A DNA stretch of 64,000 nt from Microvirga alba (GCF_015694465.1 NZ_JADQDO010000001.1:806001-870000), one strand, 5' to 3'; shown: positions 9,501 to 19,790, numbered from the stretch's first letter. The notes: generated by a model from the sequence alone, not told the origin. Numbers and translations are program-made.

Positions 9501-10049
9501 GGCGATGGTCCGCAAGCCGGGACGCTGAACATCCGCGATTTCACGGTCAACAATGAGCCGGCCCTGCGCCGGATCATTCCGACCCAGACGCAGTTCGTCG
9601 CCGGGCAGGATCGCGCCGGGAATCCGCAAGCGGTGCGGGTTGACGTCAACGAAGTCACCTTCACCAAGGCCCATGTCGATTTCACGCGCGCGGCGGGCCG
9701 CCTCGAATTCAAGGATGCCGCGATTTTCGGAACCCAGGTGGGATTCACCCTGGGCGGGTTCATCGACTACGCTCGCGACAAAATGGATATTTCGGGGACG
9801 TTCGTTCCGGCCTACGGCCTGAACAACGCCATCGCCCAGGTGCCGCTTTTCGGCCCGCTCCTGAGCGGAGGGCAATATGAGGGATTGTTCGCGGTCAATT
9901 TCCGCGCTGTCGGGCCGATGGCCTCACCCGCGTTGACCGTCAATCCGCTCTCGGCTGTCGCTCCAGGGTTCCTGCGCAAGCTCTTCGGAGTCGGCGGCGG
10001 CGAGCCTCAGACAGGCACCCTGCCTGCGCCTGCTGCCCCCGAACGCTGA
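6573..10049 (+). CDS. AsmA/YhdP-like envelope protein (DUF3971 type)
   Basis: A very large (1158 residues) membrane-anchored protein with one N-terminal transmembrane helix (about 29-48), after which the chain should lie in the periplasm. The body is rich in short alternating beta-strand segments typical of AsmA-like repeat proteins, such as ANLQPKSIEFQDPQLRILV near the start and an AsmA-like C-terminal region ending at the FGVGGGEPQ tail. A Pro/Ser-rich linker lies near 155-190. YhdP, TamB and AsmA relatives form hydrophobic grooves that carry phospholipids between the membranes; that role is inferred from the family. The first ATG lacks a clear ribosome site, and GTG 6615 is an alternative start. 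Confidence 0.85.
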   Translation: MKPLLRTTSSRRSPVKRSALGRVLRGALYLKLGIVLVLGIALALLYLRLSAGPLSFGRLPERVADAIAARIGPGWTVTLRNTAIELHAGSPALRANGLDIRAPGGDLVLRAPYAVVSVDGLSLLTANLQPKSIEFQDPQLRILVNRDGSLTFSPVQGEGGDAPVALPAPDKPSQDPASSPPRNVRGASQVSGAVGSLFEFIVGPKSILHSLGRAQLTNASLVFIDADQKERGRFKRLDATFDWAETGGRHFDATLDGPQGIWQLNGDAEADGKGGYRATVIADGAPIQDILLLTGLSALPATTDLKFSGRVDAANSEGRVTELKAQLSSNAGVFQIDDRDTSPLRVDQSNIEVAWDESTKSLDLQRLELKGGDTRVRLQGRLVTPSDTDSWRLSLGGKDAVISGATAGDKPVRISEIAADLAGPDGVTIRNFSLRGPDLSVDVSGNLGGATDPHNLKLDVRSAKTDIRSALRIWPEAVAPPVRKFLVSNLKAGMLESIALKVAMTGPEMAKAVSGGPLPDNALNIQFLISQGVLRVSDGLPPLSRMDVTGIVTGTTVSLRSPGARVEMANDRSLSASEGTFVLDDYWKNDALARIDFRLFGGAEGLGALLQTPVIREIAGFDLDPASMKGKTDLRVGIGLAVNDIPAFADLPLSVNGTVSEFSVDKIFGKDRLDGANLTLAYDKGNLAIKGDGKIGGSAATIDVQQTRQGGEANVSFSLDEAARAKRGLSFGSQLSGPIALRATLPLGKSAKPGIRVEADLAKAAVDQLIPGWVKPAGRPGRLAFILIDGTQDEIRDLQVDSGPVQIRGSAFLSSEGGLEKADLSTFKLSAGDDMRVQLERVAGVYKVTVRGNVGDARPFTKLSGSSSSAAPAGRNAAPQRDSKDVDLDLTLNILTGFSDEAITNASIKGSIRKENLRQLEMKGRLGATNVVARTVPQPGSNPVIILQAEDGGALLRFLDIYRRMSGGDLVLQMATGDGPQAGTLNIRDFTVNNEPALRRIIPTQTQFVAGQDRAGNPQAVRVDVNEVTFTKAHVDFTRAAGRLEFKDAAIFGTQVGFTLGGFIDYARDKMDISGTFVPAYGLNNAIAQVPLFGPLLSGGQYEGLFAVNFRAVGPMASPALTVNPLSAVAPGFLRKLFGVGGGEPQTGTLPAPAAPER

Positions 10050-10121
10050 GCGATTCTGATCGGCCGAAAGCGATCGACGCGAAGCCGGATTTCGCGGTTA
10101 CGGGCTAGCCTCTAGAAACCG

Positions 10122-10150
10122 TCGCCGGTGCAATTGATAGGCACCGGCGA
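10122..10150. terminator. Stem-loop between convergent genes
   Basis: Perfect 10-bp arms (TCGCCGGTGC at 10122-10131 and its complement at 10141-10150) with a 9-base AT-rich loop. It lies between the convergent AsmA-like and DUF1737 genes. There is no T-run, so function as a terminator is an inference. Confidence 0.5.
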
Positions 10151-10165
10151 GCTCTTGTGCCGAGC

Positions 10166-10372
10166 TTATTGCTTCGAAAGATCCAGGTCCGGCGTGTAAT
10201 CGACGCCCTCGACTTCTTTCACGATGGCCTGACCACAAATGACTCGCTTGGTTTCGGCGTCATAAGTCAGGGTCGGTCCCCCATGGAGCTCCCAGCCGGC
10301 GTTCAGCGCAGCAGTGACGCGATGGCAGAAGCTCGCGTCATCCGGGCCGGTGAGGTAGCGGTAGAGCCTCAT
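10166..10372 (-). CDS. DUF1737 domain-containing protein
   Basis: A 68-residue protein matching DUF1737: it opens MRLYRYLTGPDD and contains the family stretches FCHRVTAALNAGWELHG, PTLTYD and VICGQAIVKEVEG. The function of the family is unknown. It lies 10 bp downstream of tyrS on the same strand and is probably co-transcribed with it. Near-complete match to the whole short family supports it as a real gene. Confidence 0.85.
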   Translation of the reverse strand: MRLYRYLTGPDDASFCHRVTAALNAGWELHGGPTLTYDAETKRVICGQAIVKEVEGVDYTPDLDLSKQ

Positions 10373-10382
10373 TCCAATTGCT

Positions 10383-11645
10383 CTATACCGCGCGCAGAAG
10401 AACGTGCCGCTTCTTGCCGAAGGACAGCTTGATCACGCCTTCGGGCGTGAGATCCACCGGCTTCAGCACGCCGCGATCGTCGGTCACGGTCTGGTCGTTG
10501 ACCTTGAGGCCACCGCTCTTGACCTGACGCCGCGCTTCGCTCGTCGAGGGCACGAGCTTGGCATATTCGGGGCCGAAGGCGGTCAACACGCCGAGCCCGG
10601 CCTCGAGCAGTTCGGAGGTGATTTCAACCGTCGGCAGGCTCTCCGCCAAAGCACCTTGCTCGAAGGTCTTGCGCGCCGTCTCGGCCGCAAGCTCAGCCGC
10701 CTCGCGTCCGTGGACCAGGGCGGTCGCTTCGGTTGCCAGGACCTTCTTCGCTTCGTTGATGTCTGCTCCCTGAAGGGCCTCGAGCTTGGCAACTTCGTCC
10801 ATCGGGAGCACGGTGAACAGCTTCAGGAAGCGGGCGACATCCGCATCCTCGGTGTTGCGCCAGAACTGCCAGTAATCGTAGGGGCTCAGCATGTCGGCGT
10901 TAAGCCAGACCGCGCCGGAGGCGGTCTTGCCCATCTTGGCGCCGGAGGCGGTCGTCAGAAGGGGGCAGGTGACGGCGTAAAGCTGCGCCGTGCCCAAGCG
11001 ACGACCGAGATCAATGCCGTTAACGATGTTGCCCCACTGGTCCGAGCCGCCCATCTGCAGGACGCAGCCGTAACGCTTGTGAAGCTCCACGAAGTCGTAG
11101 GCCTGGAGGATCATGTAGTTGAATTCCAGGAACGACAGCTCGTGCTCGCGCTCCAGGCGCAGCTTGACGCTGTCGAAGGAGAGCATGCGGTTGACCGAGA
11201 AATGCCGCCCGACATCGCGCAGGAACTCGATGTAGTTGAGGGTCGTCAGCCACTCCGCATTGTCGACCATCTCAGCGTCGATCTTGCCGTCGCCGAAGGT
11301 GATGAATTGAGAGAAGACGCCCTTGATGCTGGTCTTGTTCGCTTCGATCTGCTCGACGGTTAAAAGCTTGCGGCTCTCGTCCTTGCCCGACGGGTCGCCG
11401 ACCCGGGTGGTGCCGCCGCCCATGAGCGCGATCGGCTTGCCCGCGCCGGTCTTCTGCAGCCAATGCAGCATCATGATCGAAAGCAGATGGCCCACATGCA
11501 GCGAAGGGCCGGTGCAATCATAGCCCACATAGGTCGTCAGCCGCCCTTCGAGAGCAGCCGTATCGATGCCGTCAAAGTCGGACGTCTGGTGAATGAAGCC
11601 CCGCTCGGTGAGCACCTTCAGGAATTCGGAACGTGGCGCGTTCAT
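10383..11645 (-). CDS. tyrS: Tyrosyl-tRNA synthetase
   Basis: A class I aminoacyl-tRNA synthetase that charges tRNA-Tyr in the cytosol. The 420-residue protein carries the HIGH motif as H50-VG-H53 (PSLHVGHLL), the tyrosine-pocket motif GGSDQWGN near 199-206, and the KMSKS loop as KMGKT (237-241). A C-terminal S4 RNA-binding domain is visible in the last 70 residues ([13 protein letters not shown]). It is divergent from the RTX protease, with 198 bp between the starts, and is followed closely by the DUF1737 gene. Confidence 0.96.
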   Translation of the reverse strand: MNAPRSEFLKVLTERGFIHQTSDFDGIDTAALEGRLTTYVGYDCTGPSLHVGHLLSIMMLHWLQKTGAGKPIALMGGGTTRVGDPSGKDESRKLLTVEQIEANKTSIKGVFSQFITFGDGKIDAEMVDNAEWLTTLNYIEFLRDVGRHFSVNRMLSFDSVKLRLEREHELSFLEFNYMILQAYDFVELHKRYGCVLQMGGSDQWGNIVNGIDLGRRLGTAQLYAVTCPLLTTASGAKMGKTASGAVWLNADMLSPYDYWQFWRNTEDADVARFLKLFTVLPMDEVAKLEALQGADINEAKKVLATEATALVHGREAAELAAETARKTFEQGALAESLPTVEITSELLEAGLGVLTAFGPEYAKLVPSTSEARRQVKSGGLKVNDQTVTDDRGVLKPVDLTPEGVIKLSFGKKRHVLLRAV

Positions 11646-11843
11646 CGCGTTTCTCGTCGGTTGGATGAGTTTCTGTTCAAAAAAGGCGTGTAGCAGCTTC
11701 GCCGGGGGATTTCACCCTGCGGATTACGGCTTCGGGGGCACTAAGGTTGTTTCCCGAACGTTTCTGCTGCGCTGGAAAATATTGACAAGCGGCGCTATCG
11801 GTGGATGATGTAACGGTATTTCAATACTTCCGGAGTAGAATCG

Positions 11844-13775
11844 ATGTGCTACGCCTGTCACGCGAACGGCCAAGGTAGCTCCTGGGCAAGCTTCGACCAC
11901 AGTCTGTCGCAACGGCCGCTCAGCAGTGACTGGATCCCGCAGGAACCTGACCGCCGGGAGGGCTGGAACGATAAGGGCTTTTCGGCCGGCGATTCCGAGA
12001 TCTGGGCGACGAGCATGGCGCGGGGCTCTGCTGGCCTCAGCATTTCGTCCATACCGGCATGGGTGTTTTCTACAGGTTTCTATCCCGCTCCGGACGGCAC
12101 CAAGATATACATGCCTACCAATATCGACAGGGATACCTTGGCACTGTTCTCCGGCTCGCAATGGAGCGGCGGGACAGTCACCTACAGTCTGCCGGATTCC
12201 CGTTCCGACTATCAATTGATCAACCCGAGTGCGGATGGCTTCAAATCGCTCTCCTTCGAGGCAGAGCAGGCGGTTCGCCACGCGCTCGAGGGCTACAGCC
12301 CTTATTCTGGCGGCCCGAGGATGGGGCTGAATTCGGTCGAGAGCCTGACCAATCTGTCGCTCGACTACGCGGGGCGCAACGGCGCCAACATGCAGGTCGC
12401 CGGCTTCACCCAGAGCGGCATCATCAATGCAAGTCATGGCTACTATCCGAGCATTCCCGCCTATGGCGGCGACGTCTGGTTGCAGTACGGCAGTTCGGCG
12501 ACGGCTGTCGGCTCCCACCCGTACTATGTGCTTCTGCACGAGTTGGGTCACGCGCTCGGGCTGAAGCACTCCTTCGAGGCGGCAGGCAAGCTTCCGGCCA
12601 TCAGTGCAGGACATGACTCGGTCGAATATACGGTCATGACCTACAACGATTATTCCAACGAGCCGCAGACCTACATGATGTACGACATCGCTGCTTTGCA
12701 GGAGATGTACGGCGCGGATTTCAGCACCAACAGCGGCAACACGGTCTATAAGTGGAATCCGACGACCGGTGAGACGTTCGTTAACGGCGTAGGCCAGGGC
12801 GCTCCCGGTACCAACACGATCTTCCTGACCACCTGGGACGGCGGCGGCATCGATACCTACGATTTCTCAAGCTACACGAGTTACACCGCCATCGATCTCG
12901 CCCCAGGCGGGTTTTCCATGTTTTCGCGGCCGCAATTGGCCCAGAAGACTTATGGCAGCACGGACTACGCTGGCGGCAACGTCTACAATTCCCTTCTCTA
13001 CCACGGCGACAACCGCTCGCTGATCGAGAACGCGATCGGCGGGTCGGGCGCGGATCACATGCGCGGCAACCAGGGCAACAACATGTTGACCGGCAATGCC
13101 GGCAATGATTCTCTCTACGGGTTGGACGGCAACGATACGCTCTACGGCGGCGCTGGGGATGACGTATTGGATGATGCCAGCCCCTGGGCCACGAACTACT
13201 ACGTCTATGGCAACGACCTCATGGACGGCGGCGCCGGCAACGACCGCATCTATGGGCGTTTCGGCAACGACACGCTCTATGGCGGTGACGGCAATGACAC
13301 CTTGGACGCAGGCGAGGACAACGATATCGTCTACGGCGGTTCGGGGAACGACCACATCCTGGGCTATACGGGTAACGACTATCTGTTCGGCGAGGCCGGA
13401 AACGACACGATCTATGGTGGCGCCGGGAACGACTACCTTTATGGCGGGACCGGAACCGACTATGTGTCTGGCGACGATGGCAACGACACGTTGGTGGGCG
13501 ATGGTTATGGCACCCGTCTGACCGGCGGGGCAGGCAATGACACCTTCCTCATCATGCCTAAGGTGGCATACTGCTACATCAGCGATTTCGTCGCCGGCCC
13601 AGGTATCGTCGATCAGATCAAGCTCCATTCCAGCGATTTTGCGAACTACGCCGCTGTTCGAGCTGTGGCCTATCAAACGGGCACGGACGTCGTGATTGCG
13701 AAATACGATTTCAGCCTGATTTTGAACAACACGAAGCTCAGCTCGCTTGTCGCGGACGACTTCGCCTTCATCTAG
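11844..13775 (+). CDS. Serralysin-like M10 metalloprotease with RTX repeats (type I secreted)
   Basis: A 643-residue extracellular zinc protease of the M10 serralysin group. The zinc motif [11 protein letters not shown] is at 232-242 and the Met-turn is VMTYN (M265), whose Tyr is the usual fifth ligand. From about residue 395 to 545 there are a dozen or so glycine-aspartate nonapeptides of the GGxGNDxLY type that bind calcium. The chain ends in a type I secretion-like tail (VADDFAFI). No Sec signal is present; the N-terminus is [16 protein letters not shown] ribosome site precedes ATG 11844. No ABC exporter, membrane-fusion protein or inhibitor gene is adjacent, so export machinery must be elsewhere. 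A perfect terminator follows. Confidence 0.92.
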   Translation: MCYACHANGQGSSWASFDHSLSQRPLSSDWIPQEPDRREGWNDKGFSAGDSEIWATSMARGSAGLSISSIPAWVFSTGFYPAPDGTKIYMPTNIDRDTLALFSGSQWSGGTVTYSLPDSRSDYQLINPSADGFKSLSFEAEQAVRHALEGYSPYSGGPRMGLNSVESLTNLSLDYAGRNGANMQVAGFTQSGIINASHGYYPSIPAYGGDVWLQYGSSATAVGSHPYYVLLHELGHALGLKHSFEAAGKLPAISAGHDSVEYTVMTYNDYSNEPQTYMMYDIAALQEMYGADFSTNSGNTVYKWNPTTGETFVNGVGQGAPGTNTIFLTTWDGGGIDTYDFSSYTSYTAIDLAPGGFSMFSRPQLAQKTYGSTDYAGGNVYNSLLYHGDNRSLIENAIGGSGADHMRGNQGNNMLTGNAGNDSLYGLDGNDTLYGGAGDDVLDDASPWATNYYVYGNDLMDGGAGNDRIYGRFGNDTLYGGDGNDTLDAGEDNDIVYGGSGNDHILGYTGNDYLFGEAGNDTIYGGAGNDYLYGGTGTDYVSGDDGNDTLVGDGYGTRLTGGAGNDTFLIMPKVAYCYISDFVAGPGIVDQIKLHSSDFANYAAVRAVAYQTGTDVVIAKYDFSLILNNTKLSSLVADDFAFI

Positions 13776-13800
13776 AATATCCAGGCGCGCAAACGAAAAA

Positions 13801-13827
13801 GGCAGGTCTGAGACCTGCCTTTTTTTA
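13801..13827 (+). terminator. Rho-independent terminator of the RTX protease gene
   Basis: GGCAGGTC (13801-13808) pairs with GACCTGCC (13812-13819) across a TGA loop, followed by eight T residues. The 5' side is A-rich (AAAAA), so it may also act for the convergent hydrolase gene. Confidence 0.92.
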
Positions 13828-13851
13828 TTCTGCGGTTCTGGACGTGATCGA

Positions 13852-14508
13852 TCAGGCCGCCTCTTCGGTCTCGCCCAGGCGCTTGTCCAGGTATTCGTCA
13901 ACGGCCAGCATCAGCTCATCGACCTTGCCGTCGAAGAAGTGGTTCGCACCCTCGACCACGGCGTGTTCGAGCTTCACGCCCTTCTGGGTCTTCACCTTCT
14001 CGATGACGCTGACCACGTCCTTCACCGGGGCAACCCGGTCTTCGGAGCCGTGCACGAACAGGCCGGAGGAAGGGCAGGGGGCCAGGAACGAGAAGTCGTA
14101 GCGGTTGGCCATGGCGGCGATCGAGATGAAGCCCTCGACCTCCGGACGGCGCATGAGAAGCTGCATGCCGATCCAGGCGCCGAAGGACACGCCGGCAATC
14201 CAGCAGGCGCGGGCATCGGGATTCACGGCCTGAGCCCAATCCAGGGCCGCGGCCGCATCCGACAACTCACCCTGACCATGGTCGAACGCGCCCTGGCTGC
14301 GGCCGACGCCGCGGAAGTTGAAGCGCAGAACCGAAAAGCCACGGTTCACGAAGTCATAGTAAAGGTTATAGACAATCTGGTTGTTCATCGTGCCGCCGAA
14401 CTGGGGGTGCGGATGCAGGATGATGGCGATGGGGGCTCCCTTTTGCTTGGCGGGCTGATAGCGCCCCTCAATGCGACCGGCGGGACCCGTGAAGACGACC
14501 TCAGGCAT
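13852..14508 (-). CDS. Alpha/beta hydrolase (COG2945-like)
   Basis: A 218-residue cytosolic alpha/beta hydrolase of unknown substrate. The start at ATG 14506-14508 (MPEVVFTGPAGRIEGRY) is chosen over the longer frame because an AGAGG ribosome site lies just before it and the family begins here. Features: ILHPHPQFGGTMNN near the oxyanion region, FRGVGRSQG, nucleophile elbow GVSFGAW, HGSEDRVAP for the acid, and GANHFF for the His. It is convergent with the RTX protease and divergent from the SUF operon, with no functional partner beside it. Confidence 0.85.
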   Translation of the reverse strand: MPEVVFTGPAGRIEGRYQPAKQKGAPIAIILHPHPQFGGTMNNQIVYNLYYDFVNRGFSVLRFNFRGVGRSQGAFDHGQGELSDAAAALDWAQAVNPDARACWIAGVSFGAWIGMQLLMRRPEVEGFISIAAMANRYDFSFLAPCPSSGLFVHGSEDRVAPVKDVVSVIEKVKTQKGVKLEHAVVEGANHFFDGKVDELMLAVDEYLDKRLGETEEAA

Positions 14509-14562
14509 GAATGCGAACCTCTTTTCGACCTCTCTTCTGAAGAGAGGGAAATCCAAACGGCC

Positions 14563-14590
14563 TTGACTTTCGGCCTCAGATTTCTTTAAA
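14563..14590 (+). promoter_or_regulatory. Candidate promoter of the SUF operon
   Basis: TTGACT (14563-14568) and TTTAAA (14585-14590) are separated by 16 bases and lie about 150 bp before the first SUF start codon. The Irr-like palindrome begins four bases after the -10 element, over the expected transcription start. The promoter call rests on sequence resemblance only. Confidence 0.45.
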
Positions 14591-14594
14591 AAGT

Positions 14595-14613
14595 CTTTAG
14601 AATTATTCTAAAG
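14595..14613. promoter_or_regulatory. Irr-type iron control element upstream of the SUF operon
   Basis: A perfect palindrome, CTTTAGAAT-T-ATTCTAAAG. It matches the TTTAGAA...TTCTAAA inverted repeat known as the iron control element bound by Irr in Hyphomicrobiales. Irr commonly controls iron-sulfur assembly genes in this group, and the site overlaps the predicted start of transcription, the position of a repressor. No iscR or rirA gene heads this operon, so control by Irr alone is the inference. Confidence 0.75.
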
Positions 14614-14741
14614 TTGCTTTCTCTCAGGCGCGCCAGGCCGGCATCGGCCGTTCGGTCGCGCACTGATATGATGTGGTTGATGTGCTTTAACACGGCAACC
14701 CGGGGCAATTGCAAGGATTTCGTGAGGCTTCAGCGGAAGTG

Positions 14742-15914
14742 ATGGCGACAGGCCAGCGGACATATCTCGACCACAACGCGACTTCGCCCTTGCGGCCCGA
14801 GGTTGCGCATGTCATGGCGCGCGTGCTCCAGCTTCCCGGCAACGCTTCGTCCGTCCACGCCGAAGGGCGTGCGGCAAGGGCCGAAATCGAGGCCGCCCGG
14901 GAAAAGGTGGCGCGGCTTGTCGGCGCGAAGACCAAGAATGTGATTTTCACGAGCGGCGGCACCGAGGCCAGCAATATGGTCTTGAGTCCGTCGTTCCGAC
15001 GCCTCGGGCAGCCCGGCGCGGTAAAGCTCCTGATTGGCGCGACCGAGCATCCTTGCGGACTCAATGGTCACCGCTTCGCGGTCGAGGCGGCGGAGACGAT
15101 CCCGGTCGATGCGAGCGGGATCCTCGATCTGGTGTGGCTGAAAGCCCGTCTCGAGCGCGCGGGTAACGAGCGGGTTCTGGTGTCCGTGCAGCTTGCCAAT
15201 AACGAGACGGGTGTCCTGCACCCTGTCGCCGAGGCGGCCAGCCTCGTTCACGCCCATGGCGGGTTGATCCATACGGACGCGGTTCAGGCCGCGGGGAAGG
15301 TCCCGCTCGACATTACCGCGCTCGGCGTCGATGTGCTGACCCTCTCGGGGCACAAGCTCGGCGGGCCGAAAGGCGTAGGCGCGGTTGTCCTGGCGTCCGA
15401 CCAATTCGAGATCGCCGAACGGCTGATCCGGGGCGGCGGGCAGGAGAAGGGGCATCGGGCTGGCACGGAGAACGTGGCGGCCATTGCCGGATTTGGGGCT
15501 GCGGCCGAAATCGCCCAAGCGACTTTGGCGGAAGAAGCGCTCCGCCTCGGGGCGCTGCGGGACGAGGCCGAGGCTCAAGTGCGGCGGATCGCGTCCGATG
15601 CGATTGTGATCGCGGCCGGCGCGGAACGGTTGCCTAATACCTTCGCCTTTGCCATACCCGGCCTCAAGGCTGAAACGGCGCTGATCGCCTTCGATCTGGA
15701 GGGGATTGCCCTTTCTTCCGGCTCGGCTTGCTCGTCGGGCAAGGTCAAGCGGTCGCATGTGCTCGATGCCATGGGTGTCGAGCCTGCTCTTGGCGAGGGC
15801 GTATTGCGTGTGAGTTTGGGGTGGACGACCACCAAAGAGGACGTGGTCCGCTTTGCGGAAGCGTGCGAAAAGGTGGTCGCTACCCTATATAAGCGGAAGG
15901 CGAGCGCGGCTTAA
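14742..15914 (+). CDS. Cysteine desulfurase, IscS/NifS-like (group I), first SUF gene
   Basis: A PLP enzyme that takes sulfur from cysteine as a persulfide. The 390-residue protein starts at MATGQRTYLDHNATSPLRP; the upstream frame is not needed and a GGAAG site precedes ATG 14742. The PLP lysine is K205 in LSGHKLGGPK and the catalytic Cys is C330 in SSGSACSSGKVKRSH, the group I (IscS-like) loop. Its place directly before sufB, together with a separate SufS later in the operon, is typical of alphaproteobacteria. Whether it feeds SufBCD or other sulfur acceptors cannot be told from sequence. Confidence 0.9.
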   Translation: MATGQRTYLDHNATSPLRPEVAHVMARVLQLPGNASSVHAEGRAARAEIEAAREKVARLVGAKTKNVIFTSGGTEASNMVLSPSFRRLGQPGAVKLLIGATEHPCGLNGHRFAVEAAETIPVDASGILDLVWLKARLERAGNERVLVSVQLANNETGVLHPVAEAASLVHAHGGLIHTDAVQAAGKVPLDITALGVDVLTLSGHKLGGPKGVGAVVLASDQFEIAERLIRGGGQEKGHRAGTENVAAIAGFGAAAEIAQATLAEEALRLGALRDEAEAQVRRIASDAIVIAAGAERLPNTFAFAIPGLKAETALIAFDLEGIALSSGSACSSGKVKRSHVLDAMGVEPALGEGVLRVSLGWTTTKEDVVRFAEACEKVVATLYKRKASAA

Positions 15915-15982
15915 ACGGCCACGTTTTAAGTTCCATGTCATCAACCCGCGGCCCTTGAAGCCGTGAGCGGTGGGAGAGACAG

Positions 15983-17455
<1,473 letters not shown>

Positions 17456-17461
17456 GCGTTG

Positions 17462-17547
17462 TCCCGGCCAAGCGAAGCGCGGGCCGGGAACGCAAAAACC
17501 AGTTCAACTCGAATAACGATCCCGGATCGGCTGAAGCCGTCCGGGAT
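17462..17547. repeat. Two REP-like palindromes between sufB and sufC
   Basis: The first palindrome has TCCCGGCC (17462-17469) against GGCCGGGA (17482-17489). The second has ATCCCGGA (17519-17526) against TCCGGGAT (17540-17547), with an inner CGGC-TGAA-GCCG stem. Both lie inside an operon, so they may shape mRNA stability or partial termination rather than end the transcript. Confidence 0.7.
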
Positions 17548-17567
17548 GACGTGAATGGAAGTTCATC

Positions 17568-18320
17568 ATGCTCGAAATCAAGAACCTCGTGGTCCAGATC
17601 GAGGACAAGCGCATTCTCAACGGGCTCAACCTCACCGTGAACAAGGGTGAGATTGCTGCCATCATGGGCCCGAACGGCTCGGGCAAGTCGACGCTCTCCT
17701 ACGTGATCGCCGGCAAGGAGGACTATGAAGTCCTCGATGGCGAGATCATCCTCGACGGACAGAACCTGCTCGAGATGGAGCCGGATCAGCGCGCGGCGGC
17801 GGGCGTGTTCCTCGCTTTCCAGTATCCGCTGGAGATCCCCGGCGTTGCCTCGATGACCTTCCTGAAGGCGGCCATGAACGCCCAGCGCAAGGCGCGCGGG
17901 CAGGACGAGCTGACCACGCCCGATTTCATCAAGCGCGTGAACGCCGCGGCCGCCAAGCTCGAAATTCCTAAGGACATGCTGAAGCGTGCTCTCAATGTCG
18001 GTTTCTCGGGTGGTGAGAAGAAGCGCATGGAGATCCTGCAGATGGCGCTGCTTGAGCCGACCTTCTGCATTCTCGACGAGACGGATTCCGGCCTCGACAT
18101 CGACGCGCTGCGCATCGTGTCGGAGGGTGTGAACGCGCTTCGCTCTCCCGACCGCGCCTTCCTCGTCATCACGCACTATCAGCGCCTTTTGAACCACATC
18201 GTGCCCGATACAGTGCACGTCATGTCGGCGGGCCGCATCGTGAAGACGGGCGGCAAGGAGTTGGCGCTCGAACTCGAGGCCAACGGCTACGCCGACTATC
18301 GCGAAACCGAGGCGGCCTGA
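17568..18320 (+). CDS. sufC: Fe-S cluster assembly ATPase SufC
   Basis: ABC-type ATPase that drives conformational change in the SufBCD scaffold. The 250-residue protein has Walker [11 protein letters not shown], an ABC signature variant [13 protein letters not shown], Walker [12 protein letters not shown] and the switch His in VITHYQR. A GGAAG site precedes ATG 17568. There are no membrane segments, as expected for the soluble SUF ATPase. sufD starts one base after its stop codon. Confidence 0.96.
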   Translation: MLEIKNLVVQIEDKRILNGLNLTVNKGEIAAIMGPNGSGKSTLSYVIAGKEDYEVLDGEIILDGQNLLEMEPDQRAAAGVFLAFQYPLEIPGVASMTFLKAAMNAQRKARGQDELTTPDFIKRVNAAAAKLEIPKDMLKRALNVGFSGGEKKRMEILQMALLEPTFCILDETDSGLDIDALRIVSEGVNALRSPDRAFLVITHYQRLLNHIVPDTVHVMSAGRIVKTGGKELALELEANGYADYRETEAA

Positions 18321-18321
18321 C

Positions 18322-19635
18322 ATGGCCGGGGTCACACTCATGAAGACGCCGGCCGAAACCGGGCTGGCGCAAGCGTTCGAGACGGTGAAGACCACGCTTC
18401 CGGGCGACGTTGAATCGCGCGCGCAAGCTTTCGAGCTGTTCGCGCGCAACGGCCTGCCGCATCGCCGCGTCGAGGAGTTCAAATACACTGACTTGCGTGC
18501 TCTTATGCGCGAGGCGGCACCCTTCGCGGCCACGCCCTCCGGCGATGAGGCGAAGGCGGCTTTGGGGAGCGCGAAGGCTCTGGCAGATATCAAGGCGCTT
18601 CAGGTGCCTTTCGTGAACGGTCATTTCGTCCGCGACTCGGTTGATTCCAAAGCTTTGCCGGAAGGCGTGGAGATCGTACCGCTGGCGGAAGCCTTGGCTA
18701 ACGGTCACGACTGGCTCGCCCGCCTGAGCCCGGTGGCCTGGGCGCGTCAGAACCCGGTCTATCAGCTCAACTCGTCCTTCATGGCGGATGGGGTGATGCT
18801 TCGGATCGTCGGCCAGGTGACGACGCCAATTCATCTGCGCTTCGTCACCGCGAGCAAGTCCGCGGTCGCCACGGCGACCCGCGTGCTCGTGCTTGTGGAG
18901 GACGGGGCCTCGGTCAAGCTGATCGAGACCCATGAGAGCACGGACGGCGCAAACCATCAGCCGAACGATGTTGTCGAGCTGATCGCGGGCGACCGTACGA
19001 CTGTCCATCACGTTCGTCTGAATGCCGAAGGCAATCAGTCTCTTGCTCTCTCGACGCTCGCGATGAAGCTCGGGGCCGAGGCTTCCTTCAACAGCATCAA
19101 CGTCGTGGCGGGTTCCGCGACGTCGCGCCATCAGGTCTTCGCGGTTCTCAACGGTGAGAACACGAAGGCGCAGATCAACGGCGCGACGATGCTCAAAGGC
19201 CGTCAGCACGGGGATTCGACCCTCGTCGTCGAGCACGCGGCGCCAAATTGCGAGAGCCGTGAGCTGTTCAAGACCGTGGTCGACGGTGAAGCGACGGGCG
19301 TGTTCCAGGGCAAGATCATCGTTCCGCACCATGCGCAGAAGACCGACGGCCGCATGATGTCGGCGGCGCTTCTCCTCTCGGAGGGCGCGGCGATGAACAA
19401 CAAGCCCGAGCTCGAGATCTTCGCCGACGACGTGCAGTGCGGCCACGGCGCGACCTGCGGCCAGCTCGATGAGGACCTCTTGTTCTATCTCATGGCTCGC
19501 GGACTTCCGAAGAAGGAGGCCGAAAGCCTTCTGATTCAGGCGTTCCTGGGCGAGGCGATAGAGTTCGTCGACAATGAAGAGGTGCGCGAGGCGCTCGTCG
19601 AGATCGTCGAGGGATGGCTGAAGGCGCGAGGATAA
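18322..19635 (+). CDS. sufD: Fe-S cluster assembly protein SufD
   Basis: Partner scaffold subunit of SufB. The 437-residue protein begins MAGVTLMKTPAE, one base after the sufC stop, indicating translational coupling. Recognisable family stretches are LPHRRVEEFKYTDLRAL near the N-terminus, FKTVVDGEATGVFQGKI, and ADDVQCGHGATCGQLDED with the C-terminal QAFLGEAIEFVDN. The segment after it up to sufS is filled by two palindromic repeats. Confidence 0.95.
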   Translation: MAGVTLMKTPAETGLAQAFETVKTTLPGDVESRAQAFELFARNGLPHRRVEEFKYTDLRALMREAAPFAATPSGDEAKAALGSAKALADIKALQVPFVNGHFVRDSVDSKALPEGVEIVPLAEALANGHDWLARLSPVAWARQNPVYQLNSSFMADGVMLRIVGQVTTPIHLRFVTASKSAVATATRVLVLVEDGASVKLIETHESTDGANHQPNDVVELIAGDRTTVHHVRLNAEGNQSLALSTLAMKLGAEASFNSINVVAGSATSRHQVFAVLNGENTKAQINGATMLKGRQHGDSTLVVEHAAPNCESRELFKTVVDGEATGVFQGKIIVPHHAQKTDGRMMSAALLLSEGAAMNNKPELEIFADDVQCGHGATCGQLDEDLLFYLMARGLPKKEAESLLIQAFLGEAIEFVDNEEVREALVEIVEGWLKARG

Positions 19636-19643
19636 CACTCATA

Positions 19644-19675
19644 CGTCATGGCCGGGCTTGTCCCGGCCATCCACG
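19644..19675 (+). repeat. Dispersed 32-bp palindromic repeat, copy 1
   Basis: ATGGCCGGG (19648-19656) pairs with CCCGGCCAT (19662-19670); flanks are CGTC before and CCACG after. A second copy in the opposite orientation, with the same flanks and a different 5-base loop, is at 48192-48223 in the nuo operon. Two copies with conserved flanks show a repeat family and not a chance hairpin. Confidence 0.85.
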
Positions 19676-19694
19676 TTTGAAAAAAGCACTGTCC

Positions 19695-19790
19695 TCATCC
19701 TGAGGAGGGCCGCAGGCCCGTCTCGAAGGAGGCTCCAGTGCTCTCTGGAACCTCCTTCGAGACGCAGACTTTGTCTGCTCCTCAGGATGA
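19695..19790. repeat. Composite 96-bp inverted repeat between sufD and sufS
   Basis: The outer arms TCATCCTGAGGAG (19695-19707) and its complement (19778-19790) enclose inner arms CGTCTCGAAGGAGG (19719-19732) and its complement (19751-19764). This nested element resembles the TCATCCTGAGGAG interspersed elements common in Hyphomicrobiales. It sits inside the SUF operon just before the sufS ribosome site. Confidence 0.8.

Noticed and set aside
13033..13540. Regular short direct repeats resembling a CRISPR array
   Set aside because: The periodicity is 27 bases in one coding frame and encodes RTX nonapeptides; no spacers or cas genes.
12867..13901. A 344-codon open frame antisense to the RTX protease
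   Set aside because: It is Val/Ile/Ala repetitive, the mirror of the GGxGNDxLY repeats, with no ribosome site; long antisense frames are expected opposite RTX DNA.
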